This document shows positions 9,361 through 19,263 of a DNA stretch of 64,000 nucleotides, one piece after another. Under the pieces are notes generated by a model that searched no databases, was not told the DNA's origin, and saw only the letters and a list, made by a program, of their open reading frames with translations. A program made the translations under genes and the position numbers. The DNA comes from Bog-532 sp963775825 (lineage in GTDB: Bacteria > Actinomycetota > Actinomycetes > Streptosporangiales > Streptosporangiaceae), in NCBI GenBank assembly GCA_963775825.1, contig CAVZKY010000035.1:9414-73413 (forward strand). The letters are read 5' to 3'. Within the stretch, counting starts at the first letter, position 1; every line of letters starts with the position of its first letter.

Positions 9361-10734
9361 GTGGCCCCGCACGTGGTCGCGCGCCTGTCGCGATCCCCAT
9401 TCGCCGCCGATCTGAGGTCGGTGCTCAGCGAACGTAACTTCCGGCGGCTGTTCGCCACCCGGCTGATCTCTCAGGCCGGCGACGGTATCTACACGGCCGG
9501 GTTCGGCGCCTACGTCTTCTTCTCCGCGACGACCTACCCGGATCCCGCGGCTGCGGCGGAAGCCTTCGCCGTGCTCTACCTGCCCTACTCGTTCATCGGG
9601 CCCTTCGCCGGAGTCTTCATCGACCGCTGGTCCCGGCGGCAGATCCTGCTCGTCTCGGCCTTCGTCCGCGCGGTGCTCGTCGCGATCACCGCGCTGCTGA
9701 TCGGCGCCGGCGAACTGGGGGTTCCGCTGTACATCAGCGCGCTGGCCGCGCTGGGCGTGAACCGTTTCTTCCTGGCGTCGCTGTCGGCGGCCCTGCCGCA
9801 CGTCGTACCCGGCGACAAGCTGGTCATGGCCAATTCGGTCGCGCCGACCGTCGGCGGGATCGTGACCACTGTGGCCGGCGTCATCGCGGTCGGCCTCCGG
9901 CTGCTGCTGGGCGGCGGGCACCGCGGCGCGGCCGTAATCGTGCTGGTCGCGGCCGGGTGTTACTTCCTGGCCGGGCTGGCCGCGGCCACGATGCGGCGTG
10001 ACCTGCTCGGCCCGGCGCACGAACCGGGCCGACCGCCGGAAGCGCTGTCACAGGCGCTGCGGGACGTTCTCAGCGGGCTGGCCGACGGGGTGCGTTATCT
10101 GTCACGGCGCCGGGGCCCGGCGGGCGCCCTGGCCGCCATCGGCGGCTACCGCGTACTGTTCGGGATCGTTTTCCTGATGTCGATCCTGCTGTACCGGAAC
10201 TACTTCTACCCCGGCGGCAACGGGAACGCCGCCCTCAGCCATTTCACGCTGGTAATCATCGTCACCGCGCTGGGCTACGGGCTGGCGGCCGTTGTCTCCC
10301 CGGCGGTCACCCGGCGGTTCGCCAAGCACACGTGGATTACGTTCCTGCTCGCCTGTTCCGGTCTGGTCATGGGACTGGGCCTGACCTTCAGCCAGGTACC
10401 TTTCCTGGTCATCGGCTTCGTGCTCGGGCTCACCGGGCAGGGCATCGCGATCTCAGCCACAACGATCATCCAGGAGCAGACCAGCGACGCCTACCGCGGC
10501 CGGGCGTTCGCCCTGTACGACATGATGTTCAACGGCATCTTCGTCGTCGGGGCCGTCTTCGGGGCCCTGATCATCCCGGTCGACGGCAAGTCATACCCGC
10601 TGATCGTGGTGACCGCCGCCGGGTACGTGCTTGCCGCGGTGCTCTACGCCCGGTACGGCCGGGCCAACACAGGTAACGAGCCCGCCTCCGGCCCTGGCAA
10701 TCCTTCCCCTTCGGCCCAGCGGAGCAGCTCCTGA
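9361..10734 (+). CDS. MFS transporter
   Basis: 457-residue major facilitator with about 12 hydrophobic helices. The cytoplasmic loop between helices 2 and 3 carries the family signature GVFIDRWSRRQILL, and the second half mirrors it (GRAFALYDMMFNGIFVVGAVFGALI). Such proton-driven proteins export small molecules; the substrate is not predictable. It starts with GTG at 9361. The polar C-terminal tail overlaps the 3' end of the convergent CCA-adding enzyme gene by 91 bp. It corresponds to the transporter found between ino1 and cca in Streptomyces. Confidence 0.9.
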   Translation: MAPHVVARLSRSPFAADLRSVLSERNFRRLFATRLISQAGDGIYTAGFGAYVFFSATTYPDPAAAAEAFAVLYLPYSFIGPFAGVFIDRWSRRQILLVSAFVRAVLVAITALLIGAGELGVPLYISALAALGVNRFFLASLSAALPHVVPGDKLVMANSVAPTVGGIVTTVAGVIAVGLRLLLGGGHRGAAVIVLVAAGCYFLAGLAAATMRRDLLGPAHEPGRPPEALSQALRDVLSGLADGVRYLSRRRGPAGALAAIGGYRVLFGIVFLMSILLYRNYFYPGGNGNAALSHFTLVIIVTALGYGLAAVVSPAVTRRFAKHTWITFLLACSGLVMGLGLTFSQVPFLVIGFVLGLTGQGIAISATTIIQEQTSDAYRGRAFALYDMMFNGIFVVGAVFGALIIPVDGKSYPLIVVTAAGYVLAAVLYARYGRANTGNEPASGPGNPSPSAQRSSS

Positions 10735-12167
10735 GTCGCCCGCTCCTTGCCGATCAGGCCCCGCTCGATGCGGAGCTCCAGCAGGAACGCGTACGCCTCG
10801 CCGACCAGGGGACCGCGTGGTATGCCCAGGATCTGCATTATTTCGTTGCCATCGAGCTCGGGACGGAGCTTGGCCAGCTCCTCTTCTTCCGACAGGCGCT
10901 CGATCCGCTGTTCCAGGTCGTCATAGGCGCGGGCGAGCCGGTTCGCCTTCTCTTTGTTTCTCGTCGTGCAATCGGCTCTGGTCAGCGCGTTCAGCCGGGT
11001 CAGCAGCGGACCCGCGTCCCGGACGTACCGCCGTACCGCTGAATCGGTCCATCCGGCCTCGCCGTAGCCGTGGAAGCGCAGGTGCAGCTCAACCAGCCGG
11101 GAGACATCGGTCACCACATCTTTGGGGAACCGCAGCGCGGTGAGCCGCTTTCTGGCCAGCTTGGCCCCGACCACCTCGTGGTGATGGAAGGCCACCCGGC
11201 CGTCCGGCAGCCGGGAACGTGTCCCGGGCTTGCCGATGTCGTGCAGCAGCGCGGCCAGCCGCAGCACCAGGTCACCGGTGAGCCCGTACCGTCCCTCCAG
11301 CCCGATGGCCTGGCGCAGGACGGTCAGGCTGTGCTGGTAGACGTCTTTGTGACGGAAATGCTCGTCTGCTTCGAGCCGCAGCCGGGGCACCTCCGGCAGC
11401 ACGTGCTCGGCCACGCCCGTTTTGACGAGCAGGTCCACGCCCCGCGCCGGGTCGGGCGTCAGCATCAGCTTGGTCAGCTCATCGGTGATCCGTTCGGTCG
11501 AAACGGACTCGAGCAGCCGGGGAGCCTGGCGCCCCATGGCTTCACGCACGTCAGCGGCGACCGTGAAGCCCAGCTGGGCGGAAAACCGGGCGGCCCGCAG
11601 GATGCGCAGCGCGTCGTCGGAAAACGACTCGTCCGCCGTCCCGGGGGTGCGCAGGACCTTTTCCCTCAGCGCGGCCAGGCCGCCGAACGGATCGACCAGC
11701 TCATGGTCGGGCAGCCGCGCGGCCATCGCGTTGACGGTGAAGTCCCGGCGGCGCAGGTCCGCTTCGAGGGATGTGCCGTAACGCACTTCCGGCTTGCGCG
11801 ACCGCGGTGCGTATTCCTCGCTGCGGTAGGTGGTGACCTCGAGGATCGTGCTGTCTTTGCGCAGCCCGACCGTGCCGAAATCGATCCCTACGGTCCACAC
11901 CGCGTCGGCCCAGCCGTCGACGATCCGGAGGACTGCCACGGGCGGCGCGTCGGTGGTCAGGTCCAGGTCTCCGGGCTCACGGCCGAGAAAGACATCGCGG
12001 ACCGGGCCACCGACCAGGGCGAGTTCGTAACCATGGCGGGCGAACAGCTGGCCGAGCTCGTCGGCGGCGGCCGACACCCGCCGCAGCAGGGCCGCAGCGG
12101 CCTTTCGCTGCTCATCGTTCAGCGGGTTCACGGGGCTCACCGGACGCAGGGAAGTGGAATTTGGCAC
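10644..12167 (-). CDS. CCA tRNA nucleotidyltransferase
   Basis: 507 residues. The class II poly(A) polymerase head is present (LALVGGPVRDVFLGREPGDLD with the GG and DLD catalytic motif), followed by the RRRDFTVNAMA motif and an HD domain (LLHDIGKPGTR, FHHHEVVGA). It adds or repairs the CCA end of tRNAs; the tRNA-Ala in this window lacks an encoded CCA, so the enzyme is needed. The start at GTG 12167 (VPNSTSLRP) matches actinobacterial homologues; longer upstream starts would run into the divergent DUF6049 gene. Its last 30 codons overlap the convergent MFS gene. Confidence 0.93.
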   Translation of the reverse strand: MPNSTSLRPVSPVNPLNDEQRKAAAALLRRVSAAADELGQLFARHGYELALVGGPVRDVFLGREPGDLDLTTDAPPVAVLRIVDGWADAVWTVGIDFGTVGLRKDSTILEVTTYRSEEYAPRSRKPEVRYGTSLEADLRRRDFTVNAMAARLPDHELVDPFGGLAALREKVLRTPGTADESFSDDALRILRAARFSAQLGFTVAADVREAMGRQAPRLLESVSTERITDELTKLMLTPDPARGVDLLVKTGVAEHVLPEVPRLRLEADEHFRHKDVYQHSLTVLRQAIGLEGRYGLTGDLVLRLAALLHDIGKPGTRSRLPDGRVAFHHHEVVGAKLARKRLTALRFPKDVVTDVSRLVELHLRFHGYGEAGWTDSAVRRYVRDAGPLLTRLNALTRADCTTRNKEKANRLARAYDDLEQRIERLSEEEELAKLRPELDGNEIMQILGIPRGPLVGEAYAFLLELRIERGLIGKERATQELLRWAEGEGLPGPEAGSLPVLARPYRA

Positions 12168-12293
12168 GGCTATCGAGGGTAAGGGGTGGAGGAAGTGAGG
12201 ATACCCCGGCGCGAACAGAATGCCGCTTCGGGACTTTGCGGGAAAACGAAACGCTCGGCCTCGAGTCCAACGCCCAGCCTGGGAGTCCGCTGC

Positions 12294-14678
12294 ATGACTC
12301 CGCCCGATCGGCTGCGACACGGGCCGTATTCAGGAAACCGCAATAACATTTCATGCGTGCCCCGTCAGCGTGCCGCGCCGGGTTTCCTTTTCCGGGCCGC
12401 GGTCACCCTCGCTCTCGCCGCCGCCGCCCTCGTGGCCGCGGGGGCCGGTCTGCTGACGATCGCTCCCGCGGCGCGGGCCGCGGAAACGGGGCGGCTGCAG
12501 CCGGCCAGCAGCGAGGTTTCGGTGGTGATCGATTCGGTCAGCCCGCAGGTCGCGCGGCCCGGCGCGACGGTAACCGTGTCTGGCACCGTCACGAACGAAT
12601 CGAGCGCCCCGCTGTCCGCCGTTTCGGTACAGCTTCGCACCTCAGCGGCGCCGCTGCAGTCCCGGGCCGAGATAACCAGTTACGCGGACGGCACGCTGGC
12701 GGTGGACACCCCGGTGGGCACCGCCGTACCGGTCACCGGCAGCCTGGCCAGCGGGTCCACGGCGCATTGGCAGCTCTCCCTGTCAGTTAACGCGATCGGC
12801 ATCAGCCTGTTCGGTGTGTACCCCCTCGGGGTGCAGGCCAACACCCGCGGCCTTCTGGTCGGCACCGATCGCACCTTCCTCCCGTTCTGGCCGGGAGCGG
12901 CCGCGTCAGGCATGTCCCAGCGGCTGAAGATCGCGTGGGTGTGGCCGCTGCTCAACCCTCCCCAGCAAGGCGTCTGCCCGGCCCTGACCAGCAACAGCCT
13001 GGCCGGTAGCGTGGCCACCGGCGGCCGCTTGCAGACCCTGCTGTCGACTGGCTCGGCCTACGCGGCGAGCGCGGGCCTGACCTGGGCCGTGGACCCTGGC
13101 CTGCTCGAGAGCGTGGCCACGATGACCCAGCCGTACTATGTCGGCGGAACGGCTGACTGCACCGGGGGCACCGCGCATCACGCCAGCCAGGCTGCGGCGC
13201 AATGGCTGTCCGGGGTACGGGCGGTCTCCTCCCGGAACGAGATGTTCAGCACGCCTTACGACGACGTGGATGTCGCAGCGCTTACCCACCAGGGACTGGA
13301 CAGTGACCTGACGAGCGCCTTCCAGCTGGGCCGGTCGGTCGCCGGCTCGCTGCTGAGCACGCCTTCCGGGTCGTCGGCGGCCGCTGGCAGCCGGACCCGG
13401 ACCGAGCAGCCATCGGCAGTGTCCAGTTCGATCGCGTGGCCGGCCGACGGGCTAGCTGACTCCAGCGTGCTGGCCAACCTGGCCATCAACGGGATCAGCA
13501 CCGTCGTGCTCAGCAGCAGCGTAATGCCCGCCACCGGGACCGGTTCCGACGCAGTGGCCTCGACCCCGACGGCGACCGGAACGACCATGAAAGTGCTGCT
13601 CGCCGACTCTGCGATCACCGACGTGCTTGGCTCGGCGACATCCGCGCCGGATAGCTCTTTCGCAGTCGGCCAGCAGTTTCTCGCCGAGACCGCCATGATC
13701 GCGTCGGAGGAACCGGCCCTGGCGCAATCGGTGGTCGTGGCGCCGCCCCGCGAGTGGGACCCGTCCGCCCCATTGGCCAGTCAGCTGCTGAGCGACAGTG
13801 AGACGGCCAATGCGCCGTGGCTGGCGCCCGAGACGCTCGCCGGGCTGGCCGCGTCGCCGCCGAGCACCAGCCAGTCGTCCCACCGGCCCCCGCCGGATAA
13901 TCAATACAGCTCGGCGGAACTGAACGGGGTATACCTCAAGCAGGTCGGGGCCCTCGACTCCAGCATGCGGGTCTACAAAGACATCCTGTACCAGCCGACC
14001 GCGCAGTACCTGAACCAGCTCAGCGAGGGTGTGGCCGCCACCGAGTCGTCCGCCTGGCGGGGCAGCCGGACCGCAAACGCGGCGGGCGGGGCCATGCTGG
14101 ACGAGGTCGCCGACTACCTGTCCACCCAACTGCGCAAGGTCCAGATCGTCAATTCCGCGCGAGCCACCCTGGTCGGATCGTCCGGGACGCTTCCGGTGTC
14201 GGTCGTGAATGGCCTGACGGAAAGTATCCGGGTGCGGCTGCAGGCGACCGAGCCCCCCGACAGCCGGCTGACCATCGCCGGCCAGACACCGCCCGGCCCG
14301 ATCACGGTGGGCGCCGGCCAGACCCAGACCGTTAAGCTTTCGGTCCGGTCCGATGCCATCGGCGATACGACGATCGAATTGCGGCTGCTCGGCCAGGACG
14401 GCAGGCCGCTGCCGGAAGCCTCCGTGCCGCTGAGCGTGCAGTCCACCCAGTTCGGGTCGACCCTGCTCGTCCTCATCTATGTGGCCCTGGGTGTGGTCGT
14501 CCTCACCGCGATCGCCCGGGCGATCCGGCGGGCGCTGCGGGACGACCCGCCCAGCCCACCGCAGGGCGGCCAGCCGGACGGGCCCCAGCACGACGGCCAG
14601 CACGATTACGAGGCAGAACGGGCGCAGCACGGTCCCACTGCGGTCGATGGAGCCGCTACCGTCGGAAGAGACAGCTAA
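12294..14678 (+). CDS. DUF6049 family secreted/membrane-anchored protein
   Basis: About 794 residues. A signal peptide ends near APAARAAET, a repeat-type extracytoplasmic domain follows (VDSVSPQVARPGATVTVSGTV-like start), and there is one C-terminal membrane helix (LLVLIYVALGVVVLTAIA) with a short basic then acidic tail. This is the protein always found just upstream of murJ in Streptomyces-type genomes; its function is unknown but the pairing suggests envelope assembly. The ATG at 12294 has GGGAG about eight bases upstream. A GTG at 12357 would give a more compact signal peptide and remains possible. Confidence 0.85.
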   Translation: MTPPDRLRHGPYSGNRNNISCVPRQRAAPGFLFRAAVTLALAAAALVAAGAGLLTIAPAARAAETGRLQPASSEVSVVIDSVSPQVARPGATVTVSGTVTNESSAPLSAVSVQLRTSAAPLQSRAEITSYADGTLAVDTPVGTAVPVTGSLASGSTAHWQLSLSVNAIGISLFGVYPLGVQANTRGLLVGTDRTFLPFWPGAAASGMSQRLKIAWVWPLLNPPQQGVCPALTSNSLAGSVATGGRLQTLLSTGSAYAASAGLTWAVDPGLLESVATMTQPYYVGGTADCTGGTAHHASQAAAQWLSGVRAVSSRNEMFSTPYDDVDVAALTHQGLDSDLTSAFQLGRSVAGSLLSTPSGSSAAAGSRTRTEQPSAVSSSIAWPADGLADSSVLANLAINGISTVVLSSSVMPATGTGSDAVASTPTATGTTMKVLLADSAITDVLGSATSAPDSSFAVGQQFLAETAMIASEEPALAQSVVVAPPREWDPSAPLASQLLSDSETANAPWLAPETLAGLAASPPSTSQSSHRPPPDNQYSSAELNGVYLKQVGALDSSMRVYKDILYQPTAQYLNQLSEGVAATESSAWRGSRTANAAGGAMLDEVADYLSTQLRKVQIVNSARATLVGSSGTLPVSVVNGLTESIRVRLQATEPPDSRLTIAGQTPPGPITVGAGQTQTVKLSVRSDAIGDTTIELRLLGQDGRPLPEASVPLSVQSTQFGSTLLVLIYVALGVVVLTAIARAIRRALRDDPPSPPQGGQPDGPQHDGQHDYEAERAQHGPTAVDGAATVGRDS

Positions 14679-14861
14679 GGCAATCCCCGTCACCTACCGG
14701 AGGCCCCGGATGATTTCGCGGACGCACGAGACTGGGTCAGGTACACCTGACGGCAGGCTCCCTGCGGGCGCGCATGGCGGCCCCGTCGCGGGAGCGCCCG
14801 CCCGTCCTGACCGGGCCGGCCGGGCCTGTCACCCAGGCCGTCATCCGCGGACAGGTGGCAC

Positions 14862-17438
14862 GTGAGCAGCGGCTACCACGGCGACGAACCGCGCCGGGGC
14901 GGGGTGAGCGGCGGCTACGGACGGGGCCCGCGCTACGAGCCGGACGGTCCCAGTAAGGGACACGAGCCGGACGGGGACACGGCCAGCAGTCCCGGTGACC
15001 TCAGCGACCTGTGGCGTGAGCCTGACCCGTGGGCGGCTGAGGCCCGGCGCGGGCTGGAGGCCTGGCAGGAGCCGGGACCGTGGCGCCAGGACGCCCGGCC
15101 CGGCCACGACGACCCCTACCGCCGGGGCGACGATCCCTATCAGAGCCCGGTCATGTGGCGGGGCCCGGATCATCAGCGGCCTGATCCTCAGCGGCCCGGG
15201 CGGCCGCCGCGTGAGCCGGACGCGCCCATCCAGGCCGAGCGGCCTCCCACCGGATGGCACGAACTCCCGCGACCACCTGGCGATCCGGCACCCGGCGATC
15301 CGGGTCCCCGTGGCCGTACCGGAAGCTCGCAGCACTCCGCCGACCCCGACGCCTGGCGTCAGGCTCCGCCGCCCGCGGGTCCCCCGCGGCGCCGTGCGGC
15401 TCCGCCGCCCGCCGACCCGGCCGGTACGCGTGCCTGGTGGGACGACGCCTTCCGGCCCCCAGCGGGCGGCGGGCCGGGCCAGCCCGGCCCGCCGCACGCG
15501 CCAGATCCGCAGGTGCCCACCGCCCCGGCCCGGCCGGCCAGCGCGCCGCAGCCCCCCGCCCCTCAGCCTCCCGCTCCTCAGGCTCCCGCTCCTCAGGCTC
15601 CCGCTCCTCAGGCCCCCGCCCTGCGCCGGCCCTCCGCGCAGGGTTACGGGGTCCCGCCTGGAGAGCTGACCCAGCCGATCCCGATCTACCAGCCGCAGGG
15701 CACATACGTAGCCGACGCGTACCGCGCGGCCGAGCCCTACGACGAAACGGCCCTGGCGGACACCGTGTACGCCCCGCAGCCGGTCTTCCGACCTGGCGGT
15801 ACCGCCCCCGGCGAACGTCCCGCCGCCGCGGGAAGCAGCCTCACGCGGTCGACCGGCTCGATGGCGATGGGCACGCTGATCTCACGGGTCACGGGCTTCC
15901 TGCGCACCTTCGTCTTCGTGTTCGCCCTCGGCACGGCCACGCTCGCCAACAGCTACAACCTCGCCAACACGCTGCCCAACGCGGTGTACGACGTGATGAT
16001 CGGCGGCGTGCTCACCAGCGTGGTGGTGCCCCTGCTGGTGAAGGCCGCCAAGGACCACCGGGACAGCGGCGAAGCCTACGACCAGCGGATCTTCACCCTC
16101 AGCATTCTTGGCCTGGGCGCCGTGACAGTGGTGGCGACCGTCGCGGCCGGCCTGCTCGTGGATCTTTATGCGGGCTCGGTGCCCAGCGCCGAGCACCGCC
16201 TGACGGTCGTCTTCGCTTACTTCTTCATCCCGCAGATCTTCTTCTATGGCCTCAGCTCCCTGATCGGCGCGATCCTGAACACCAGGAACAGCTTCGCCGC
16301 GCCGATGTGGACGCCGATCATCAACAACGTCGTCGTCATCGCGGTGGGCCTGCTCTTCGTCGTCACCGTGGGCCTGCACAAGAGCGCCAGCACCGTGTCC
16401 GCGGGCGGGGTTCTGCTGCTCGGGATCGGTACGACGCTGGGCATCATCGTGCAGACCGTCGCCCTGATCCCCGCGCTGCGCAAGGTCGGCTTCCGGTGGC
16501 GCCCTCGGTTCGACTTCCGCCGCGCCGAGCTGGCCGAAATCAGCCATATGGCGGTCTGGATGCTGGCCTACGTCGTGTCGACGCAGATCACGTTCGTCGT
16601 CACGACCAGGCTGGCCAACGCGGCCAGCGTGCACGTGCCCGATGCCGGCGTCTCCGCCTACAACTACTCCTACGCCCTCTTCCTGCTCCCGTACGCCATC
16701 ATCGGGGTATCGGTGACCACGGCGCTGCTGCCCAGGATGAGCAGGCATGCCGCCGAGGGCCGGTTCTCACTGGTACGGGACGACTTCTCGGCCAGCATCC
16801 GGCTGTCGTCGGTCATTCTGGTACCCGCCGCTCTGCTGCTGGCCGTGCTCGGGCCCCCGCTGTGCGAGTTCCTGTTCAGCTACGGCAGCTCGTCGGTCGC
16901 GGGCGCACGCTACATCGGGGAGGCGTTCGCGGCCTTCTCGCTCGGCCTCGTGCCCTTCGTTATCTTCCAACTGCTGCTGCGGGTGTTCTACGCCCTGCAC
17001 GACAGCCGCACCCCAGCCATCATCGGCTTCGTGACCATGATCGCTACCGTGATCGGAAACTTTATCGCGGCGGCGATCCTGCCCGCGGGCCACGTCGTCA
17101 TCGGCCTGGCCTTCGTCTACGGGATCACCAGCGTCTTCAGCGTGATGATCGCCTGGCGGCTGCTGACCAAGCGGGTTGGCAGCCTGGACGGGCGGGTGGT
17201 GACCCGCAGCCTGGTCCGGATGCACGTAGCCTCGATACCGCCGCTTATCTTCGCCTTTGCCGTCAGCGCGGCGGTGAGCGTGGTCATTCACCCCGGAGCG
17301 GTGAACGGGTTTATTACCGTGCTGGTCGGCGGCGGCGGGGCGGTGCTGCTGTACGTGATCGTGGCCAGGGCCCTGCGGCTGGACGAGCTGAGCCAGCTGA
17401 TGCGCATGGTTGGCGGGCGATTCGGCCGCCGTGGCTAG
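14862..17438 (+). CDS. murJ: Lipid II flippase MurJ (MviN) with long disordered N-terminus
   Basis: 858 residues. The first ~325 are Pro/Gly/Asp/Arg-rich and disordered, including a PAPQA repeat encoded by 15-bp DNA repeats near 15560-15620. From about residue 328 a 14-helix MOP-superfamily flippase begins (SMAMGTLISRVTGFLRTFVF, NTLPNAVYDVMIGGVLTSVV, PQIFFYGLSSLIGAILNTRN). MurJ moves lipid II across the membrane for peptidoglycan synthesis. It starts with GTG at 14862. The next gene encodes a pseudokinase; in mycobacteria the same two activities are fused in one MviN polypeptide. Confidence 0.93.
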   Translation: MSSGYHGDEPRRGGVSGGYGRGPRYEPDGPSKGHEPDGDTASSPGDLSDLWREPDPWAAEARRGLEAWQEPGPWRQDARPGHDDPYRRGDDPYQSPVMWRGPDHQRPDPQRPGRPPREPDAPIQAERPPTGWHELPRPPGDPAPGDPGPRGRTGSSQHSADPDAWRQAPPPAGPPRRRAAPPPADPAGTRAWWDDAFRPPAGGGPGQPGPPHAPDPQVPTAPARPASAPQPPAPQPPAPQAPAPQAPAPQAPALRRPSAQGYGVPPGELTQPIPIYQPQGTYVADAYRAAEPYDETALADTVYAPQPVFRPGGTAPGERPAAAGSSLTRSTGSMAMGTLISRVTGFLRTFVFVFALGTATLANSYNLANTLPNAVYDVMIGGVLTSVVVPLLVKAAKDHRDSGEAYDQRIFTLSILGLGAVTVVATVAAGLLVDLYAGSVPSAEHRLTVVFAYFFIPQIFFYGLSSLIGAILNTRNSFAAPMWTPIINNVVVIAVGLLFVVTVGLHKSASTVSAGGVLLLGIGTTLGIIVQTVALIPALRKVGFRWRPRFDFRRAELAEISHMAVWMLAYVVSTQITFVVTTRLANAASVHVPDAGVSAYNYSYALFLLPYAIIGVSVTTALLPRMSRHAAEGRFSLVRDDFSASIRLSSVILVPAALLLAVLGPPLCEFLFSYGSSSVAGARYIGEAFAAFSLGLVPFVIFQLLLRVFYALHDSRTPAIIGFVTMIATVIGNFIAAAILPAGHVVIGLAFVYGITSVFSVMIAWRLLTKRVGSLDGRVVTRSLVRMHVASIPPLIFAFAVSAAVSVVIHPGAVNGFITVLVGGGGAVLLYVIVARALRLDELSQLMRMVGGRFGRRG

Positions 17439-17697
17439 GGGCCCGCATATCGCGGGTGTCCGGTCCATGTCAAGCCGGTGGCCGACCTGGGAACTGGGCC
17501 AGGGACGTGGGACCATAGATGAGACATTGGCGGCAATCGCGTATAACGGTTTACACGGGGCCACTCGCTCGCAGCCCCGCAGGGAGGGGCAGGCGTCTTA
17601 CCATTGTGAATACCTACCGCAGCGCCGGCGGTGCTCCGCCGATCAGACCGGGGCCTGGAAGGAGGGTCGAGAGCTGTCCTGCTCTTGACGGGTATGC

Positions 17698-19248
17698 ATG
17701 AGCACATACACCTCTGAGCCGGGAACCCGGCTGGCAGGCCGCTACCGCCTCGAAGACCAAGTCGACGCGGGCGGCGGCTGGGCGCTGTGGAAAGCCATCG
17801 ACGAGATTCTCGCCCGGGCCGTGACCGTGCTGATGTTCGCGGAGGATTTCCCCCGCGTCCGCGAGGCCGTCACGGCGGCGCGCGCGGCAAGCCGCCTGAA
17901 CGATTCGCGGTTGTCCCAGGTATTCGACGTCGACGACTCCGGCGACCGGGCGTACATCGTCATGGAGTGGGTCGCGGGTGAGTCGCTCACCGACATGCTC
18001 AGCGACGGGCCGCTGGACCCGGCGTGGGCGGCCACGATCGTCTGCGAAGCGGCCCAGGCCATCTCGGCTGCGCACGCGGCGGGCCTCGCCCACCTGCGCC
18101 TGGTTCCCGGATCGCTGCGGTGGACATCCGGCGGGGGCGTGAAGATCACCGGCATCGGCATGGACGCGGCGATCGCCGGAGTCGGCGCCGAACAGGACCC
18201 CGCCGAAGATCCGGCCCTGACCGACACTCGCCAGCTCGCCTGGCTGATGTATGCGGCGGTGACCGGTTACTGGCCCGGGCCGGGTACGACGCCGCTGCCG
18301 CCTGCCCCGGCGGTGGACGGCGCCCCGTGCAGCCCCCGCCAGGTGTCCGCCGGGGTACCGGCCACCATCGACTCGATCATCTGCCAGGGCATGTTCCAGC
18401 GGCACGGGCGGAACGGCACGGCGATCACGACACCGAGCGGCTTCGCCGATGCGCTCGCCGAGGTCGCGTTGCCCGCCCAGCCCATCCCCCCGCCGTACGA
18501 CGACACCGCGCGGCTAGGCCGCAGCCCCGAGACCGGTCCCGCCGGGCGGTACGGCGGCCGGCAGGCCCTGGCAACCGATCCGGCCGAACGGGGCCGTCCC
18601 AGGCCGCCGGCGCGGCGGACGGCCGGATACGGCGGTGGTCAGCGCCGGACCAGTGGCACAGCCAAGGCCCTGATCAGCGTGGTCATTGTGCTCGTGCTCG
18701 CGGCGGTCGGCGCAGTGGCCTGGTCGGTCAGTCATACGAAGCATGGCGGGAGCACCCACGCCGGCGGCCCGAGCAGGTCGGCGGGCCCGTCGACCGCGCC
18801 CGCCACCGTGCTGAAGCCCATCAGTGCGACCGCCGCGGACAACCCCGCGCAGGCGAGCGCCGCGATCGACGGCGACAGCACCACCGGGTGGAATTCGCAG
18901 TTCTACATCGGCAGCCCGGCCTTCGGCAACCTGAAGAAGGGCTCCGGCCTGATCCTGGACATGGGCCACCAGGTCCGGCTCAGCCAGGTAACGGTCCAGT
19001 TCGCCTCGACCTGCTGCACGGCTGCGGACCTTGAGATCGGCAATTCGGACAACCCGGCGTCGGCGAGCGGATTCACGTCCGTGGCGACGACGCCCAGCCA
19101 GGCCTCCGGAACTCAGACGTTCAACGTCACCAGCACCGCCAGGGGACAGTACGTGATGATCTGGTTCACCAGCCTGCCGCAGATGGCGGGCAGCCCGAAC
19201 CAGTACCAGGCCGTGGTCTACAACGTGGTCGTGCGCGGATTCGGCTGA
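17698..19248 (+). CDS. Pseudokinase with C-terminal discoidin-like extracellular domain
   Basis: 516 residues. Residues 1-270 have the shape of a Ser/Thr protein kinase (LAGRYRLEDQV start, YIVMEWVAGESLTDML hinge) but lack catalysis: the beta-3 lysine is missing (RAVTVLMFAE), the HRD loop reads AHLRLVPGSLRW, and DFG is replaced (KITGIGMD). After a Pro/Arg linker comes one membrane helix (ALISVVIVLVLAAVGAVAWS), then a galactose-binding-like domain (AIDGDSTTGWNSQFYIG ... VYNVVVRGFG). In mycobacteria the equivalent pseudokinase is part of MviN and, when phosphorylated, recruits an FHA protein to control lipid II flipping. Placement after murJ supports the same role. Confidence 0.88.
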   Translation: MSTYTSEPGTRLAGRYRLEDQVDAGGGWALWKAIDEILARAVTVLMFAEDFPRVREAVTAARAASRLNDSRLSQVFDVDDSGDRAYIVMEWVAGESLTDMLSDGPLDPAWAATIVCEAAQAISAAHAAGLAHLRLVPGSLRWTSGGGVKITGIGMDAAIAGVGAEQDPAEDPALTDTRQLAWLMYAAVTGYWPGPGTTPLPPAPAVDGAPCSPRQVSAGVPATIDSIICQGMFQRHGRNGTAITTPSGFADALAEVALPAQPIPPPYDDTARLGRSPETGPAGRYGGRQALATDPAERGRPRPPARRTAGYGGGQRRTSGTAKALISVVIVLVLAAVGAVAWSVSHTKHGGSTHAGGPSRSAGPSTAPATVLKPISATAADNPAQASAAIDGDSTTGWNSQFYIGSPAFGNLKKGSGLILDMGHQVRLSQVTVQFASTCCTAADLEIGNSDNPASASGFTSVATTPSQASGTQTFNVTSTARGQYVMIWFTSLPQMAGSPNQYQAVVYNVVVRGFG

Positions 19249-19263
19249 GATCCACTGGCAGCC

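Noticed and set aside
17439..17697. Possible small gene between murJ and the pseudokinase gene
   Set aside because: The open frame overlaps murJ, has no ribosome binding site and no domain; more likely promoter DNA.
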